Notes: generated from the letters alone by a model not told the origin. Shown: positions 1-9,207, counted from the stretch's first letter. The stretch is DNA of 64,000 nucleotides from CAZHDI01 sp964531285 (GCA_964531285.1 CAZHDI010000003.1:18692-82691); one strand, 5' to 3'. Made by a program: numbers and translations.

Positions 1-1
1 G

Positions 2-811
2 GCGTTTGTCGTCGCCTACGGCATGAAGGTCATCGGCGGCGTGATCCTGCTGACCATCGGCTGGCTGATTGCCGGCTGGCTGGCGGGGCTCGTGCGCCGC
101 ACGCTCAGAGCCTCCAAACGCGTGGACCGGACGATCGTGTCCTTTGTCGGCAGTCTCGTGCGCTATGCGGTCCTGACATTCGTGATCGTCGCCGTGCTGG
201 GCCAGTTCGGCATTCAGACCGCCAGCATCATCGCCGTGGTCGGTGCGCTGGGTCTGGCCATCGGCCTCGCGCTGCAAGGCACCCTGTCCCATGTGGCCTC
301 GGGCTTCATGCTGCTCGTGTTCCGGCCCATCCGGGTCGGCGATTACATCGAGGCCGGCGGCCATGCGGGCACGGTGGAGGAGATCACGCTGTTCACGACC
401 GAACTGGCGACTCCGGACAATGTCCAGATCATCCTTCCCAACGGGGCGGTCTGGGGCAACGCGATCAAGAACTACTCGTTTCATGCGCGCCGCCGGGTCG
501 ATTTCACCCTCGGCATTGCCTATGGCGACAGCATCGATACGGCCATGGAGATCGTCCAGCGCATCGTCGCGACGGATGACCGCATTCTTCAGGACCCGCC
601 CCATCAGGTGGTCGTCGGCGCGCTGAACGACAGCTCGGTGGATATCATCGTCCGGGTCTGGACCGATGCGGGCAATTACTGGCCGCTGAAATTCGATCTG
701 ACCAAGCGGTTCAAGGAAGGCTTCGACGCGGGCGGGATCACCATTCCGTTCCCGCAGACCGAACTGCATTTGGCGTCCGATGCGGCGCGCGCCCTGCGCG
801 GCGTCGCCTGA
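2..811 (+). CDS. MscS-family mechanosensitive ion channel (5' end outside window)
   Basis: Small-conductance mechanosensitive channel of the inner membrane, which opens under membrane tension to release osmolytes on hypo-osmotic shock. The frame is open to the left edge, so the N-terminus is missing; an internal ATG lies at 23. Visible parts are hydrophobic segments near the start, the pore-lining helix with its Gly/Ala pattern (ALGLAIGLALQGTLSHVASG), the following FRPIRVGDYIE stretch typical of the MscS beta domain, and a C-terminal alpha/beta domain ending FPQTELHL. About 270 residues are present, close to the length of a short MscS. It converges on the MlaC-like gene, with a bidirectional terminator between them. 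The family call is secure; the gating stimulus is not visible. Confidence 0.93.
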   Translation, partial: AFVVAYGMKVIGGVILLTIGWLIAGWLAGLVRRTLRASKRVDRTIVSFVGSLVRYAVLTFVIVAVLGQFGIQTASIIAVVGALGLAIGLALQGTLSHVASGFMLLVFRPIRVGDYIEAGGHAGTVEEITLFTTELATPDNVQIILPNGAVWGNAIKNYSFHARRRVDFTLGIAYGDSIDTAMEIVQRIVATDDRILQDPPHQVVVGALNDSSVDIIVRVWTDAGNYWPLKFDLTKRFKEGFDAGGITIPFPQTELHLASDAARALRGVA

Positions 812-841
812 CCGGCGCCAACCTCGTCAGCCGACGCAAAA

Positions 842-878
842 ACGGGTGGCACCGGAGCCGGGCCACCCGTCTTTTTTT
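842..878. terminator. Bidirectional intrinsic terminator
   Basis: The 9-bp arms ACGGGTGGC (842-850) and GCCACCCGT (862-870) are followed by CTTTTTTT on the plus strand and by a shorter T run on the minus strand. The site sits between the convergent MscS and MlaC-like genes and can serve both. Confidence 0.85.
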
Positions 879-896
879 GGCTGTTCGACAGTGAGG

Positions 897-1769
897 TCAG
901 AGGACCTGTTCGGCCGTGCTGGTCGTCTCGGTATCGGACCGGTCTTCCAGTTCCGCGATCAGCGCGTCGAACCCCCGCGCGGTGACGAGCGCATTGAACT
1001 CATCGCGCTTGGTCATCATGATCGAGGCCCCCTCGACGGCGATATCGACGATTTCCAGATTGCCCGCCTCATGGTCGCGGATGCGCCAATCGACGGTGAT
1101 CGGTTCGCCGTTCTGCCGGTCGAGCCGGGTGCGCACAAGCACATCCTGACCGTTGAGCGAGACGATATCGATGACGCTCATATCGACCTTGGTCAGCTTC
1201 ACGAGCTGCGAGGCGTAAAGACTGGTGATGTAGCCGGGGAACACCGCGTTATAGGCGGTGATCTGGTCGGGCGTGGCATCGCGGCGGTGCCGTCCGAGCA
1301 TCAGCCGGCTGAGAAAATCGATCGCGAGACCCTCGGACAACAGATCCTGGAACGCGGTGTAGCGCTGATCGTCATCCATGGTCTCGTCATTGCGCACCTT
1401 GAAGGCGGCTTCCAGGAGCCCGCGCAGGAAGTCCGTCGCGCGCGCGGCCGGCGACTCCGGCTCGGGCGCGACGGCGAGCGTGAAGCGCAATTCCTTGGCG
1501 CCGTCTTTTTCCTCGATGGCATCGAGATCGCTTGGAGCGGTTTCGGCGTCAGCGCCGTCAGGGTCCAGGGTCGCGGGCGTGTCGGTGGGTTCGGCGGCCG
1601 TGATCTCGTCAGCCGGATCGGCGAGTGTGTCCACCGCGAGAGCCGGGCCGGCCCACAAAAAGGCCGCTGCCGCCATTGCAGATATGCCGGCGGCAAGGCC
1701 GGTCCGCGTCCGTCTGCTGCTGTGCGGTGCTGTTTCGGTCCCAGATCTCAACCCGTCAACGCAGTTCAT
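897..1769 (-). CDS. MlaC/Ttg2-type phospholipid-binding protein, HpnM-like
   Basis: Predicted periplasmic lipid carrier of the MlaC/Ttg2D (toluene tolerance) family, which ferries lipids between inner and outer membranes. I place the start at 1769 because AGGAGG lies 9 bases upstream; a longer reading from 1799 lacks a good ribosome site. The start is followed by a signal peptide ending near GPALA, an acidic low-complexity spacer, and a domain of about 180 residues with the family pattern (FLSRLMLGRHRR, YITSLYASQL, VDWRIRD). The upstream gene on the same strand, 278 bases away, is an HpnN-type exporter. That pairing matches the HpnM/HpnN pair of hopanoid producers, so HpnM is the likeliest subtype. 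No hopanoid-synthesis gene is in view. Confidence 0.8.
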   Translation of the reverse strand: MNCVDGLRSGTETAPHSSRRTRTGLAAGISAMAAAAFLWAGPALAVDTLADPADEITAAEPTDTPATLDPDGADAETAPSDLDAIEEKDGAKELRFTLAVAPEPESPAARATDFLRGLLEAAFKVRNDETMDDDQRYTAFQDLLSEGLAIDFLSRLMLGRHRRDATPDQITAYNAVFPGYITSLYASQLVKLTKVDMSVIDIVSLNGQDVLVRTRLDRQNGEPITVDWRIRDHEAGNLEIVDIAVEGASIMMTKRDEFNALVTARGFDALIAELEDRSDTETTSTAEQVL

Positions 1770-2047
1770 CGCGGCCGTCCTCCTCAATTCCGGGTTCATC
1801 CAGGCCTTGAGCCCGCCAACCCGTTTCCATCGCAGTCCGTTTGCCTTGCGTGCCGATCACGGCGCGAACCGAAACCCTGACCTCATCCCACACGGGACGG
1901 GCGGTCAAGCGACGGCGTTGGCGAAATCATCCCGGATGCGGCACCGGACCACCGGCACCGCGGACCTCTCCATATTGTATGGTGGTCTACATTTAGCAAC
2001 AGGCACAAATACGGCGTAAAGAGCGTTCCGCCGTCTCATTTGCCGGT

Positions 2048-4681
2048 CTATTGAGGGGGTTGCGGCGGAATGCGGCCCAAACGCTTGTCCAAGGCATCCA
2101 TAGCAGCCGGCAACACCACCAGCGTACAAAAGAGCGTGAAAAACAGCGCAATGGTCAAAAGGGCGCCCATGCTGGCCGTGCCGCGGTGTTCCGAAAGGAT
2201 CAGACTGCCGAATGAGGCAATGGTGGTCAGCGCCGAAAACAGCACCGCGCGCGGGGTCGTCGTGCCGAATACGGCGCTGTGCCGGGCCATCTGGCGCGAG
2301 CGCAACGCCAGGTGAATGCCGTTATCGGCCCCCAGTCCCACCAGAAGCGGGATCACGATCACATTCGCGAAATTATAGGGCTGGTTCAGCAGCACGCCCG
2401 TCGCGGACGTGAAAATGCCGGCCAGAACAACGGGTAGGAGAATCAGCACCACTGTGAAGAGGTCGCGCACCAGCAGCCACAGAATGAAGAAAACCGCCGA
2501 TGTCGCCAGCAGGCTGGCCTGAAGCATCGACATGGACACCACTTCACCGGCACGCAGAACACTCAAGGCGCTGCCTGTCGCCATGGGCTCGAGGCCCGAG
2601 ACCTCTTCGACGAAGCGTGTGCGGTGCTCGGCATTCTCCATGTCGAGATCGGCGCCCGGCATGACCTCGACCCGGAAGATGCCCTCATCGTTGCGGTAGC
2701 GGCTGGTGATTCCGGTCGGCAGATCCTCCAGCGTCACATAATCCGGTGCCAGTTGAGCGCGCAGCCGGTTGATCTGGAATGGCCAGAACCGGAAGGCATC
2801 CTCCGTGAGCGCCGCATCCAGACCGGGATCGGCCGCGCGGGCCGCGCGGTAGTCCTCCAGAGCCGCCAGAAGCCGTCCGGCGGGGGTGCGCCGGTCGGCG
2901 CCGTCGAGATCGCCGATCAGGTTATCCAGGGCCGGATCGAGCGGGGCGGGCGCGGCCGCCGGCGGTTGGGGCCGCAGCGCAAAGGCCAGAGATCCGCTGG
3001 AAAATGTGATGAGTTCGTATTTGAGGTCCTGGTCCCGGGGCACGAAATCGAAAACCGTCAGGGTGCGTTCCACCGTTTGCGCGCCGGCCAGATTGGCTTC
3101 GATCTCGCGGGCCCGCTCCGGACTGTCGGCCAGCACCGAAAGGCGATACGGCACCGTGTTCGGATCGTCGAACAGCTTGTTGAAAGCGATGACCGACGGG
3201 CTGTCCATATTGCGCAAGGACATCGGGTCGGCGTCGAAGCGCACCTGAGGCAGCAACAGCACCGCCGCAATGCTCATCAGGGTGACGATCAGCGCCAGGG
3301 CCCGACCGGCCGGCCCGCCGGAAATGGTCGCCAGACCCGCCATCAACGGCCGGGTGGCGCGCGGCGTCGGCTTCGGCAGCAGCGTCGTCGCCGCCGGGAT
3401 CACGGTGATCGCGACAAGGAAGGCAACCAGAACCCCGGTGCCCGAGATGATCCCCAACTGCGCCATGCCGATGAACTGGGTCGGGATAAAGGCGAAGAAC
3501 GCCATGGTCGTGGTGATGGCCGCCAGCGCCAGGGCCGAGCCGACCTCATGGACCGTGGTCTGAAGACTGAGCCGGGTCGGATTGCCGTGGCGCCGGGTGT
3601 CCACCACATGGAGCGCGAAATGGATCGCGAAGTCGATGCCCAGGCCGACCAGCAGAACCAGGAACGCGATCGACACCAGATTGAGCGCGCCGACCGCGAC
3701 GGCGGCGAAACCGCTGGTGATCGACAGGGTCAGGATCAGGGTGCCCAGCGAGACAACCGCCATGGAAAAGGAGCGGAAGGCGAGCCAGAGAAGAATGCCC
3801 ACCGAGATCAGCGATACCGCCAGCGAGACTTCCATGCCCTCGGCCACCGAGCGCAGTTCCTCGCCGCGCAGGACCCAATTGCCGGTGATCCCGACCTCGA
3901 CCCGCTCCCAACCCGGTTCGGCGTTGAGCGTGGCGACGGCATCCTCGATAGCGGCGACCGCGGCGCGCGCGGGCTGAAGCTTGGAATAATCGAGGATCGG
4001 GCTGATGGTGATGACCCGTTGCTCGAACGCCGCCGGGGCCGTGTCCTGAAACAGGCGCTGCCATGCGAGCGGCGCGCCGGCCCCCTTGTCGAGCCGGCCC
4101 TCGATCATCAGCGCCAGTTCGCGATAGACCGCATCGAGCGAGCCGACCACGCCGTCGGCCTCGTCCGCTAAGCCGGCGCTGCGCGAAACACTGTTGAAGA
4201 GACTGCCCAGGGACGGATCGGCATTGAGCGACTCGATCAGCGGACCGGCGCCGGTGATCCGCGCCAGTTGCTCGTCCAGGGCCGCCTCGTCGAGATACAA
4301 AAGGCCGTTGCGTTCGAAAAACGGATGAGCGGTCGGCGCGTAAACGCTGTCGATATGATCGGTGCGGTCCCCGAGCCGGTCGGTAAGGGCCGCCGTGAAC
4401 GCGTCCGCCTCGTCCGGGGTCGGTGCGCGCACCAGGACCAGCACCGTCTGGCTGAGGTCAGGAAAGGCCTCGTCGAAGCCGATCATCGCCTGGCGATAGG
4501 GCAGGCGCTCGTCGATCATCTGGCTGGCATCGGTGTTGATCTGAAGATTCGTCGCGGCGGCATAGATCCCGAGCACGGCCATCAGGATGACGGCGATCAG
4601 GGCGACGCGCGGGCGCCGCGAGACCGCGCCCACCCAAAACAACAGCAGGGTTTCGATGGTCCGCATCGCGCCCATGGTCAT
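2048..4681 (-). CDS. hpnN: MMPL/RND lipid exporter, HpnN-type
   Basis: Inner-membrane RND-superfamily transporter of the HpnN type, which in hopanoid producers moves hopanoids toward the outer membrane. The start at 4681 is preceded by GAGGAA and gives 877 residues, the usual HpnN length. It has the twofold MMPL layout: one N-terminal membrane helix, a large periplasmic domain, five helices (about residues 270-450), a second periplasmic domain and five final helices. The family motifs GIDFAIHFALH and GLGADNGIHLALRSR lie in the helical blocks. It is transcribed toward the MlaC-like gene and probably works with it. Another lipid substrate is possible because the cyclase and other hpn genes are not here. 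Confidence 0.83.
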   Translation of the reverse strand: MTMGAMRTIETLLLFWVGAVSRRPRVALIAVILMAVLGIYAAATNLQINTDASQMIDERLPYRQAMIGFDEAFPDLSQTVLVLVRAPTPDEADAFTAALTDRLGDRTDHIDSVYAPTAHPFFERNGLLYLDEAALDEQLARITGAGPLIESLNADPSLGSLFNSVSRSAGLADEADGVVGSLDAVYRELALMIEGRLDKGAGAPLAWQRLFQDTAPAAFEQRVITISPILDYSKLQPARAAVAAIEDAVATLNAEPGWERVEVGITGNWVLRGEELRSVAEGMEVSLAVSLISVGILLWLAFRSFSMAVVSLGTLILTLSITSGFAAVAVGALNLVSIAFLVLLVGLGIDFAIHFALHVVDTRRHGNPTRLSLQTTVHEVGSALALAAITTTMAFFAFIPTQFIGMAQLGIISGTGVLVAFLVAITVIPAATTLLPKPTPRATRPLMAGLATISGGPAGRALALIVTLMSIAAVLLLPQVRFDADPMSLRNMDSPSVIAFNKLFDDPNTVPYRLSVLADSPERAREIEANLAGAQTVERTLTVFDFVPRDQDLKYELITFSSGSLAFALRPQPPAAAPAPLDPALDNLIGDLDGADRRTPAGRLLAALEDYRAARAADPGLDAALTEDAFRFWPFQINRLRAQLAPDYVTLEDLPTGITSRYRNDEGIFRVEVMPGADLDMENAEHRTRFVEEVSGLEPMATGSALSVLRAGEVVSMSMLQASLLATSAVFFILWLLVRDLFTVVLILLPVVLAGIFTSATGVLLNQPYNFANVIVIPLLVGLGADNGIHLALRSRQMARHSAVFGTTTPRAVLFSALTTIASFGSLILSEHRGTASMGALLTIALFFTLFCTLVVLPAAMDALDKRLGRIPPQPPQ

Positions 4682-4915
4682 CGCGTTCCTCGACGTGCCG
4701 GAGTGCTGATCCGGTTTGACCGGCGCCGCATGACGAGGAGCGGGGCCGCTATGACCGGGACGGGCCCTGGAGCCGTGTGACCGGCTGGCACGGGCGGGCG
4801 TCCTCAAACAATGGGGTGCATTCTAACGGCGGATGATCGGCCCGCCACCGCTTTTCCGTGGCAACGGCCAAGCGGCCCGATGGTGCACACAGATGTGGCG
4901 CGCACAGATGTGAGG

Positions 4916-6277
4916 TCAGCGGTTGTAGCGCACCCGCCGCAGCGGCAGGCGCTTGGTCTCGATGGGGCTGGCATCGGTGAAGGCCTGGGCCTCGGACGGC
5001 TCCAACGCCGGCTCAAGCTGATCGTCCTGCGGCGGTGCGGCGGCCTCGGCGCAATAGTCAGAGCGGGTGCTGCGGGTGCGGCGGCTGTCCTTGAACACGC
5101 GGCGCCAGAAGCCGGGTTCGGCATCCTCGCCATTGAAGCGGATCTGATTGTTCGGGAACGCCTCATTGGCGGCGGCATCGTCTTCCGGCGGGCTGATCCC
5201 GCCCGACACATTGCATTCGACGATGTTCTGGGACAGGAACACCCGCTGCGAGAACGGCATGTGCAGGCCAACGCCGCCATTGCCGATCAGCGTGTTGCCG
5301 GTCATGGTCAGGCGCTCGGGAAACACGACCACGATACCGTCGCGCGCATTGCGGCTGACATCGTTGCGGTCCGCGGTGACCAGCCCCTTGCTGATCACGA
5401 GCCCGGCGTCGGCATTGCTGGAAATGCGGTTATTGGCCAGCGTCACCTCCAGATCGTCCGCGTCCACACTCACGCCGATCTGGTTGCGGGTGATGAGATT
5501 GCGCTCGATCTTGTGGCCGCGGTCGCGTCCCTGACCGAAGGCCGACCGGGCAACCATGATCGCATCGCCCGTCTCGACGATCTCGTTGTCGAAAATCTCC
5601 GCGTGATGGCCGCGCAGCAGGATGCCCTTGCTGCGGCCATTGCCTTCGATCCGCGAGGTTTCGAGGATCATCGAGCCGCCATTGTGCTCGATGCAGGCTT
5701 CGGCCCGGCTGGTCGGGTCCTGGACCATCCAGAAATCCCGCACCGAGACCTCTTCGCTGGATTTCACATCGACGATCATACACGGCGCGTTGCCCGGCGG
5801 TGTCAGCACAACTCGGTCGCTGAACGCAAAACTGCCGGTGCGCACATCGGCGCGCAGGTCCACCGGCCAGGTGATCCGGACGCTTTCCTGATACTGGCCG
5901 GGGCGCACAAGGACGGTGCCGCCCGGACGGGTGTGAGCCAGCGCCTTGCCGATGGTGTGATAGACGCCGTAGCCCTCGCGCTCGCCGGGCGCGACGATGG
6001 TGCTGGCGTAACAGGCCAGTTTGCGGTCGCGCCAGCGCCGTTCCGATTTGCTGCGCTTGGCGCAATCGGGATCGGTCGATCCGCTGCTGCCATTGGACGA
6101 CGAGGAGGAGGACGACGAGGACCCGGCACCGCTCCACGTGGAGAACCCGCCGATGCGGTCGGCGGCTTGGGCCCGGGCGAAGGGCAGGGCCGCGAGGCTC
6201 GCGGCGGCCAGGACGGCACAGAGCAGGGCCGCGCCGCGGCCATGCGCCAATCTGTGGTCTGTGGTTCCTGCCTTCAT
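4916..6277 (-). CDS. Secreted right-handed parallel beta-helix protein
   Basis: Function unknown. The start at 6277 has GGAG 8 bases upstream; an earlier in-frame codon at 6343 would lie inside the preceding gene. A signal peptide (about residues 1-38, ending ARAQA) is followed by a run of nine serines. After it comes a YHTIGKAL..GGTVLVRPG.Y stretch typical of the first coil of pectate-lyase-3/NosD-like beta-helices. Repeating coils with N-x-I/V and G-I/G-V patterns fill about residues 150-380, and the tail is basic. Such folds bind or cleave polysaccharides or act as surface structures; no catalytic set is evident. It follows the Sel1 gene by 32 bases in one transcription unit. Confidence 0.72.
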   Translation of the reverse strand: MKAGTTDHRLAHGRGAALLCAVLAAASLAALPFARAQAADRIGGFSTWSGAGSSSSSSSSSNGSSGSTDPDCAKRSKSERRWRDRKLACYASTIVAPGEREGYGVYHTIGKALAHTRPGGTVLVRPGQYQESVRITWPVDLRADVRTGSFAFSDRVVLTPPGNAPCMIVDVKSSEEVSVRDFWMVQDPTSRAEACIEHNGGSMILETSRIEGNGRSKGILLRGHHAEIFDNEIVETGDAIMVARSAFGQGRDRGHKIERNLITRNQIGVSVDADDLEVTLANNRISSNADAGLVISKGLVTADRNDVSRNARDGIVVVFPERLTMTGNTLIGNGGVGLHMPFSQRVFLSQNIVECNVSGGISPPEDDAAANEAFPNNQIRFNGEDAEPGFWRRVFKDSRRTRSTRSDYCAEAAAPPQDDQLEPALEPSEAQAFTDASPIETKRLPLRRVRYNR

Positions 6278-6309
6278 GTCCTCAACTCCGGCTGTCGCGC
6301 GGGCGTGCC

Positions 6310-8079
6310 TCAACCGCCCGCCTGGCCGCCATAACTTTTGCACGCCGGGGCGGTGTCCACCCGGGACAACTCCCGCTTGGCCTGGGGATGACCCAAATCG
6401 GCCGCCTCACGCATGTAACTCTTGGCGATCGCGCAATTTTGCGGGTGGCCGCGCATCACCAGCCCGCGCTCCTGGGCATACATCTTGCCGACATTCAAAA
6501 CCGCGCTCGGGAACCGTTGCTGCGCCGACTGGGTGAACCAGTACAGGGCCAGTTCCTCTTCGCGTACGACGCCGATGCCTTCGGCATACATGAGACCGAG
6601 CATGTTCTGGGACGCCGCATGCCCGCGCAACTGGGCGGCATTGCAGATCAGCTCGACGATCTGCGGCCCGTCCAGATAAGCCTGCTGATCGACATTGAGC
6701 GAGGCCAGGAAATTGCGCACCGCCGACCGGGTCATCGGGCCGGGATCCCCGTCGATCGGACCTTCATAGTATCCCAGCGCGCGCAGGGCGAATTGCTGGG
6801 CTTCCAGATCGATCTTCCAGATCCGCCCAAGCGGATTGTCCGGATGATTGGCCGGCGCGGCGGAACAGGTGGTGGTCAGACCCTGGAGTGCCTGTTGGGC
6901 GTCAAGCCCGGCGCGGCTGCCGGCGGCCAGCGAAATGGCGGTCTCGTAAGCGATCTTGGCGCGCCGGATATCGCCGCGCGCCTCGAACGACCGGCCCGAC
7001 AGCAGCCAGGAGCGCGCATCGTCATTGTCCGACATCTCATCGCTGCGGCGGTCCTGAAACGCGTTGCCGCGGCTCAGCGCTTTTTCGGTCAGGGCTTCGC
7101 TGAGGCGGAACGGATTGTCCGGATCGCCGATCCCGATCAGCGCCGCCCATTCCTCGGCGACTTCCTCGCCGGCGACCTGATCGTACTGGGTCATGTTCTC
7201 CCGGCGCACCAGATCCTGGCGCGCCTCGGCGGCCCGCTCGACGCCGCCCTGCTCAGCCAGCAGGAAGGCAGCATAGGCATGGACCAGACGCCGGCGCGGG
7301 AAGTTGTCGTCCGCGTCGTAGCGGTCCTGGTCATGGAACCGGTTGTTGAAGAAATCGCCCTGAAGCACTTCGCCCAGACGGAATTGTGCGTCCGGCCCGC
7401 CGAAAATGTAGGTCTCGACGAATTTGAGATAGACCTCCATCCGGTCCCGGATGTCGAGATCGCCTTGCGGGACATTGCCCTGAAGCAGGGTGATCCGCTT
7501 ATCCGCCGCCGGGCCGAAATTCTGCGCCGCCGACAGGGAATAGAAGTAATAAGCCGCCGCGAGGTTCGGCGAGACCGCGCCGTTGCCGGTCTCGAACATC
7601 AAGCCCAGGCGATATTGCTGGAACCGGTCGCCGTTCCAGCCGGCGGCGAGGGTATAGACCTCTTCATAGTCTTCCAGATCGGCGAAGGCCGAACTGAGCC
7701 GGGCACTGGTGCCGGTCGGCGTACGCCGGGGCGGGGTCGAGACAAGCTCGACGGCCCAGCGCACCATGTCCTGGAACCAGTTGGTCGGCTCCAAAGCGCG
7801 CAGCGGGGCTTCGGTGTCGCTGACGGGCACCGGATAGCTCAACCGGTCGCGCTGGGTACTCAGATAGCTGGCGGACTTATAACTCGCGGACTTGGCGTCA
7901 TCATCGGCAACGGCGGCGGGCGCGGGCAGGGCAAATGCCAGTGCAACAACAGCAGCGGTCAGGAGCCCGCGGGCCGGCACCAGGGAGGCAAGGAACGCGC
8001 CGAAGGAGCCGCCACCAACCGGGTGCGCCGCGCTCGGGCCCGTTTCAGGGCTCAGACCGGCTCTGACCGTCTGCGCCAT
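6310..8079 (-). CDS. Secreted Sel1-repeat protein with peptidoglycan-binding domain
   Basis: Start 8079 (ATG) has GGGGAG 5 bases upstream; an in-frame TTG at 8097 is less likely. The 589-residue protein has an N-terminal export signal or anchor (ALAFALPAPAAVA, about residues 45-60). Sel1-like helical repeats follow (YRLGLMFETGNGAVSPN; FRLGEVLQGD). A PG_binding_1-like segment lies near residues 430-475 (LRALGYYEGPIDGDPGPMTRSAVRNF). More Sel1 repeats complete it (QNMLGLMYAEGIGVVREEELALYWF). Sel1 repeats act as scaffolds, and the middle domain suggests attachment to peptidoglycan. It heads the unit with the beta-helix gene, pointing to a joint periplasmic or surface role. The exact function is unknown. 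Confidence 0.75.
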   Translation of the reverse strand: MAQTVRAGLSPETGPSAAHPVGGGSFGAFLASLVPARGLLTAAVVALAFALPAPAAVADDDAKSASYKSASYLSTQRDRLSYPVPVSDTEAPLRALEPTNWFQDMVRWAVELVSTPPRRTPTGTSARLSSAFADLEDYEEVYTLAAGWNGDRFQQYRLGLMFETGNGAVSPNLAAAYYFYSLSAAQNFGPAADKRITLLQGNVPQGDLDIRDRMEVYLKFVETYIFGGPDAQFRLGEVLQGDFFNNRFHDQDRYDADDNFPRRRLVHAYAAFLLAEQGGVERAAEARQDLVRRENMTQYDQVAGEEVAEEWAALIGIGDPDNPFRLSEALTEKALSRGNAFQDRRSDEMSDNDDARSWLLSGRSFEARGDIRRAKIAYETAISLAAGSRAGLDAQQALQGLTTTCSAAPANHPDNPLGRIWKIDLEAQQFALRALGYYEGPIDGDPGPMTRSAVRNFLASLNVDQQAYLDGPQIVELICNAAQLRGHAASQNMLGLMYAEGIGVVREEELALYWFTQSAQQRFPSAVLNVGKMYAQERGLVMRGHPQNCAIAKSYMREAADLGHPQAKRELSRVDTAPACKSYGGQAGG

Positions 8080-8481
8080 GCTTACTCCCCTCTCCAAACG
8101 CCGGGTCTTCCGGTGATCCGTAAGACCCGCATCGCGCCGATCCGCTAACCGTTCGGCCCACGGGCGGTTCCGTTCAACATGCCCCGAGCACCATGCCCCG
8201 AGTCGGTCCCGTGCCCCTGGCCAAGCCGTTCCGGATGGGCATTCTCCGCCCGCACGTCCACAAGCGAAACCTGCGAAAGAGCGATTAACTCTAATAGCCC
8301 AGGTTACCGGAGATTGGCTGGCCCGGGTAGAAAACTGTTACGCCCTGAGACATAAGCCGAATCGATTGATGCGATTTTTTCTTGGTTTGATGCCCAAAAG
8401 CATCAATTCAATCAACTCAGGACCTTAATGCGCACGGATGTTTTCGCGTTAAGGTAGCTTTGCGCCGGCGCAACGCCGCAC
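8080..8481. other. Intergenic region, partly A+T-rich, with TTGATGC repeats
   Basis: About 400 bases without a supported gene, upstream of the Sel1 gene and downstream of the dehalogenase. The part from about 8270 to 8460 is clearly richer in A+T than its surroundings. It carries the hairpin TTGATGC/GCATCAA (8387-8406, 6-base loop), a further ATTGATGC at about 8376-8383, and a run of six T. I see no tRNA and no convincing terminator. It probably holds the promoter of the minus-strand unit. Confidence 0.4.
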
Positions 8482-9207
8482 TCAGGCCCACCCGCCCGCC
8501 AGAGGAATCACCTGCCCGGTGAGAAAGCCGCTCTCATCGCTCGCCAGAAAGGCGACCGTGGCGGCGGCCTCTTCCTGTTTGCCGAGCCGGGCCAGCGGAA
8601 TGTTCTTGAGGATTTTGGCCCGGGTCTCCGGGTTCTCCATCAGGTGCGGCGGGAAATAGGTCGGGCTTTCGACGAAATTGGGCGCCAGCGCATTCACGGT
8701 GATCCCAGCCGGCGCCAGCTCGATCGCGAGGCTCTTGGCCAGGGCGTTCGCGGCGCCCCGGGCGGTCGCATACATCGAATAATTGGCCAGCCCCCGCAGC
8801 GGCGCCGCCGAGGTGACCAGCACGATGCGGCCCCAACCGCGCGCCTTCATCCCCGGCACCACCGCGCCGATCCGCTCGAACGCGCCCACCACCAGGCGGT
8901 CCAGGGTCTGGCGCAGCCTGTTGGCGTCCGCGTCCTCGACCTTGAAGCGCTCGGCCGGATAAGCGTCGTTGCTGATCAGGATGTCGATCTGGCTGCCGGC
9001 GGCCTCGATCTCCTGGACCAGCTCTCCGCCGGTCTGCCCGGCTAGCGGCGTTCCAAAGGCATGCTCCGCCTGAAAGGCCGCCCGCGCGCCGGCATCGGTA
9101 AAGCTCTCATCCTGGCAGAACACCCGCACGCCCTTGTCGCTCAGCGCTTTGGCGCTGGACTGACCCACAAAATGGCAGGCATCGGTGATGAGTGCGGTGC
9201 GGGTCAT
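8482..9207 (-). CDS. Halohydrin dehalogenase (SDR-fold, cofactor-free)
   Basis: The fold is that of short-chain dehydrogenases, but the signature residues are those of halohydrin dehalogenases. These enzymes convert vicinal haloalcohols to epoxides plus halide and open epoxides with azide, cyanide or nitrite. The nucleotide motif TGxxxGxG is replaced by T8-x4-F13-x-G15, the family signature T-x4-F/Y-x-G. The catalytic set is S133-x12-Y146-x3-R150, with Arg in place of the dehydrogenase Lys. The stretches QDESF, ISND and APNF near the halide site also fit HheC as I remember it. The length, 241 residues, is normal. Start 9207 has GAGGG upstream. It appears to be a single gene beside an assembly gap. 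The known biological role of this family is slight. Confidence 0.88.
   Translation of the reverse strand: MTRTALITDACHFVGQSSAKALSDKGVRVFCQDESFTDAGARAAFQAEHAFGTPLAGQTGGELVQEIEAAGSQIDILISNDAYPAERFKVEDADANRLRQTLDRLVVGAFERIGAVVPGMKARGWGRIVLVTSAAPLRGLANYSMYATARGAANALAKSLAIELAPAGITVNALAPNFVESPTYFPPHLMENPETRAKILKNIPLARLGKQEEAAATVAFLASDESGFLTGQVIPLAGGWA

Noticed and set aside
1905..2129. Small minus-strand frame between hpnN and the MlaC-like gene
   Set aside because: It overlaps the end of hpnN in another frame, has no ribosome site and no coding-like composition.
2624..4171. Long plus-strand frame opposite hpnN (also 6388-8148, 14055-15512, 36015-36983, 48214-51012, 51183-53177, 55792-58140)
   Set aside because: These are antisense shadows of clear genes in high-GC DNA. 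They are rich in Arg/Gly/Asp/Gln, have no recognisable domains and no ribosome sites.
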